Shown one piece after another: positions 63,015 through 64,000 of a stretch of DNA of 64,000 nt (positions within the stretch are counted from its first letter, which is position 1; each line of letters opens with the position of its first letter). The translations under genes and the position numbers were made by a program. Below the pieces are notes generated by a model, which searched no databases, was not told the DNA's origin, and worked only from the letters and a program-made list of their open reading frames with translations. The stretch comes from Agrobacterium vitis (GTDB taxonomy: Bacteria; Pseudomonadota; Alphaproteobacteria; Rhizobiales; Rhizobiaceae). The stretch spans positions 3,516,501-3,580,500 of the forward strand of contig NZ_AP023272.1 of the NCBI RefSeq assembly GCF_013426735.1, read 5' to 3'.

Positions 63015-63416
63015 TTACTTCAGCTCCATAAGACCTGCCTCGGTATGCCGGAAGCCGCATTTCCGATAGAATGAAGTCAGATTCGGTTGGAAATCAACGT
63101 GCAACCACTTTGCACCGCGTTCTCGCGCCACATTGGTGGCCGCAACCACCATGCGAGTGGCGACCCCCTGTCTTCGTATTCTCGGATCGACACAGGTATC
63201 GAGGATAAAGGCGTGGATACCTCCATCCCATGCGACATTTACGAAGCCGACGAGCAGATCATCTTCATAAGCCCCTATATGCGTAAGACTGCGCAATAGG
63301 ACACTTGTGAATTCTTTTCGATCAGGGCTGCTCCAAGCCTTGAGCCAAAGTAAATTCAGCTCGTCTTCGGATGGGAACGGATCAATTCGGAGTATCACCA
63401 TTTGCCCGCCATCCAC
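63015..63416 (-). CDS. GNAT-family N-acetyltransferase
   Basis: This 133-residue cytoplasmic enzyme has the GNAT acetyl-CoA site (VDPRIRRQGVATRMVVAATNVARERGAKWL, with the Q/RxxGxG/A pattern) and the C-terminal HVDFQPNLTSFYRKCGFRHTEAGLMELK. The acetyl acceptor cannot be told. The start may be the ATG at 63416 or the one five codons on. It converges with the export genes and is unrelated in role. Confidence 0.85.
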   Translation of the reverse strand: MDGGQMVILRIDPFPSEDELNLLWLKAWSSPDRKEFTSVLLRSLTHIGAYEDDLLVGFVNVAWDGGIHAFILDTCVDPRIRRQGVATRMVVAATNVARERGAKWLHVDFQPNLTSFYRKCGFRHTEAGLMELK

Positions 63417-63576
63417 TCACCTTTGGGAGGCTATCGTTGCAATATGCTCCGTAGCAGTCGCTCATCGAGCATATTGATTGAATAAACTTCAATTCTGGTG
63501 AACAAGTCTAGAAGAAATGCTTCTGGATCACAACGACATGCAATGCAATCAGTCTAATGATTTCAATGGAATGTAA
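63417..63576. other. Gap between the GNAT gene and tRNA-Thr
   Basis: No gene or clear hairpin is seen. The region may hold the GNAT promoter and the 3' trailer of the tRNA. Confidence 0.4.
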
Positions 63577-63651
63577 TGGTGCTGCTAGAGAGATTTGAAC
63601 TCTCGGCCTCTCCCTTACCAAGGGAGTGCTCTACCCCTGAGCTATAGCAGC
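63577..63651 (-). tRNA. tRNA-Thr (GGT)
   Basis: This 75-nt cloverleaf on the minus strand has a 7-bp acceptor stem GCTGCTA/TAGCAGC with discriminator A and an encoded CCA end. The D arm is AGCTCAGGGGTAGAGC, the anticodon stem CTCCC/GGGAG carries the loop TTGGTAA (anticodon GGT), and the T arm contains GTTCAAATC. It decodes ACC/ACT. Confidence 0.93.
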
Positions 63652-63801
63652 ATCTGGCGAAGCGGACTGTGCCGCTGCGGAACGAGTGGGCTATTGCCAC
63701 AGGATGACGGGGCGCGCAAGCAGCAAAACGTGGTTGGGCGAATAAAATAGCAAAACCTTGCCTATCTTCCGGTTTATCCACATTTGCGCTATGACGCCGC
63801 T

Positions 63802-64000
63802 ATGACAGACGAGACCGATACATCCAAAGCCGAGCGCGTGGCAGAAGCCAAGCGGATTGCTGCGCTGAACACCCAGGCGCAGGCCGAGCGCCGGCGTGAG
63901 CGGGCGGCTCAGAAATTGCGAGAAAACCTGATGCGCCGCAAAAGCCAGGCGCGGGCACGCCGGGCTGGCGGCGCCGATGAAACAGATGGATTGCCCGCCG
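63802..64000 (+). CDS. Small charged protein, cut by the window end
   Basis: An open frame starts with ATG at 63802 and runs to the end of the window without a stop (66 codons seen). The product is rich in Arg, Ala and Glu (RVAEAKRIAALNTQAQAERRRERAAQKLRENLMRRK), a helical basic protein with no known motif. Codon use looks like that of the surrounding genes. I do not recognise it. Confidence 0.6.
   Translation, partial: MTDETDTSKAERVAEAKRIAALNTQAQAERRRERAAQKLRENLMRRKSQARARRAGGADETDGLPA

Noticed and set aside
63577..63651. Integrated element using tRNA-Thr as attachment site
   Set aside because: I saw no integrase gene and no second copy of the tRNA 3' end in the window, so an island boundary here is not supported.

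Overview
The window is chromosomal DNA of a member of the Rhizobiaceae, most like Agrobacterium/Allorhizobium or a close Rhizobium. The reasons are the regulator Rem, the FlaF/FlbT pair, MotC and MotE, several complex-filament flagellins in tandem, and a gene order that follows the Sinorhizobium meliloti flagellar locus almost gene for gene (S. meliloti order recalled, not searched). No species call is possible from sequence reading alone.

Layout. (1) 314-721: a PilZ-like protein followed by a terminator. (2) 860-8674: an alpha-glucoside uptake and hydrolysis operon (aglE-aglF-aglG-aglA-aglK, minus strand) with the divergent LacI-type regulator aglR. Two matching palindromic operators lie between aglE and aglR, and stable hairpins lie between aglE/aglF and aglA/aglK. 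(3) 8676-10658: folD and a WecG/TagA-type glycosyltransferase. (4) 10815-50492: a nearly complete lateral flagellar locus. Minus-strand genes run from flgF, fliI and flgB (44.7-41.4 kb) through the rod, ring and export genes, five flagellin genes (35.2-28.9 kb), a FliH-like gene, motB-motC-fliK, a transglycosylase, rem, flgE-flgK-flgL-flaF-flbT-flgD and fliQ-flhA-fliR to accessory genes. motA-fliM-fliN-fliG-flhB run divergently on the plus strand.

(5) 50606-57029: about 6.3 kb bounded by two directly oriented copies of a ~134-bp palindromic repeat. It holds an unknown membrane-anchored protein, a TonB-dependent siderophore receptor, an RpiR-type regulator and an ABC-F ATPase. It begins where visR-visN-fliF follow in S. 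meliloti, so synteny breaks at the repeat. (6) 57243-62862: surface polysaccharide genes, namely two glycosyltransferases and two KpsE-like export proteins flanking a KpsT-like ATPase. (7) 63015-64000: a GNAT acetyltransferase, tRNA-Thr(GGT) and the start of a small unknown protein.

How it works together: Rem is the expected activator of the flagellar operons. Its upstream region carries a TTAA-N7-TTAA site matching the CtrA consensus, and four more such sites lie upstream of two flagellins. Each flagellin has its own terminator and a leader with a conserved, covarying hairpin just upstream of the ribosome binding site. This fits post-transcriptional control by FlbT, which is encoded nearby. 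The most noteworthy signals are these leader hairpins, the CtrA-like sites, the mosaic flagellin array and the repeat-bounded synteny break.
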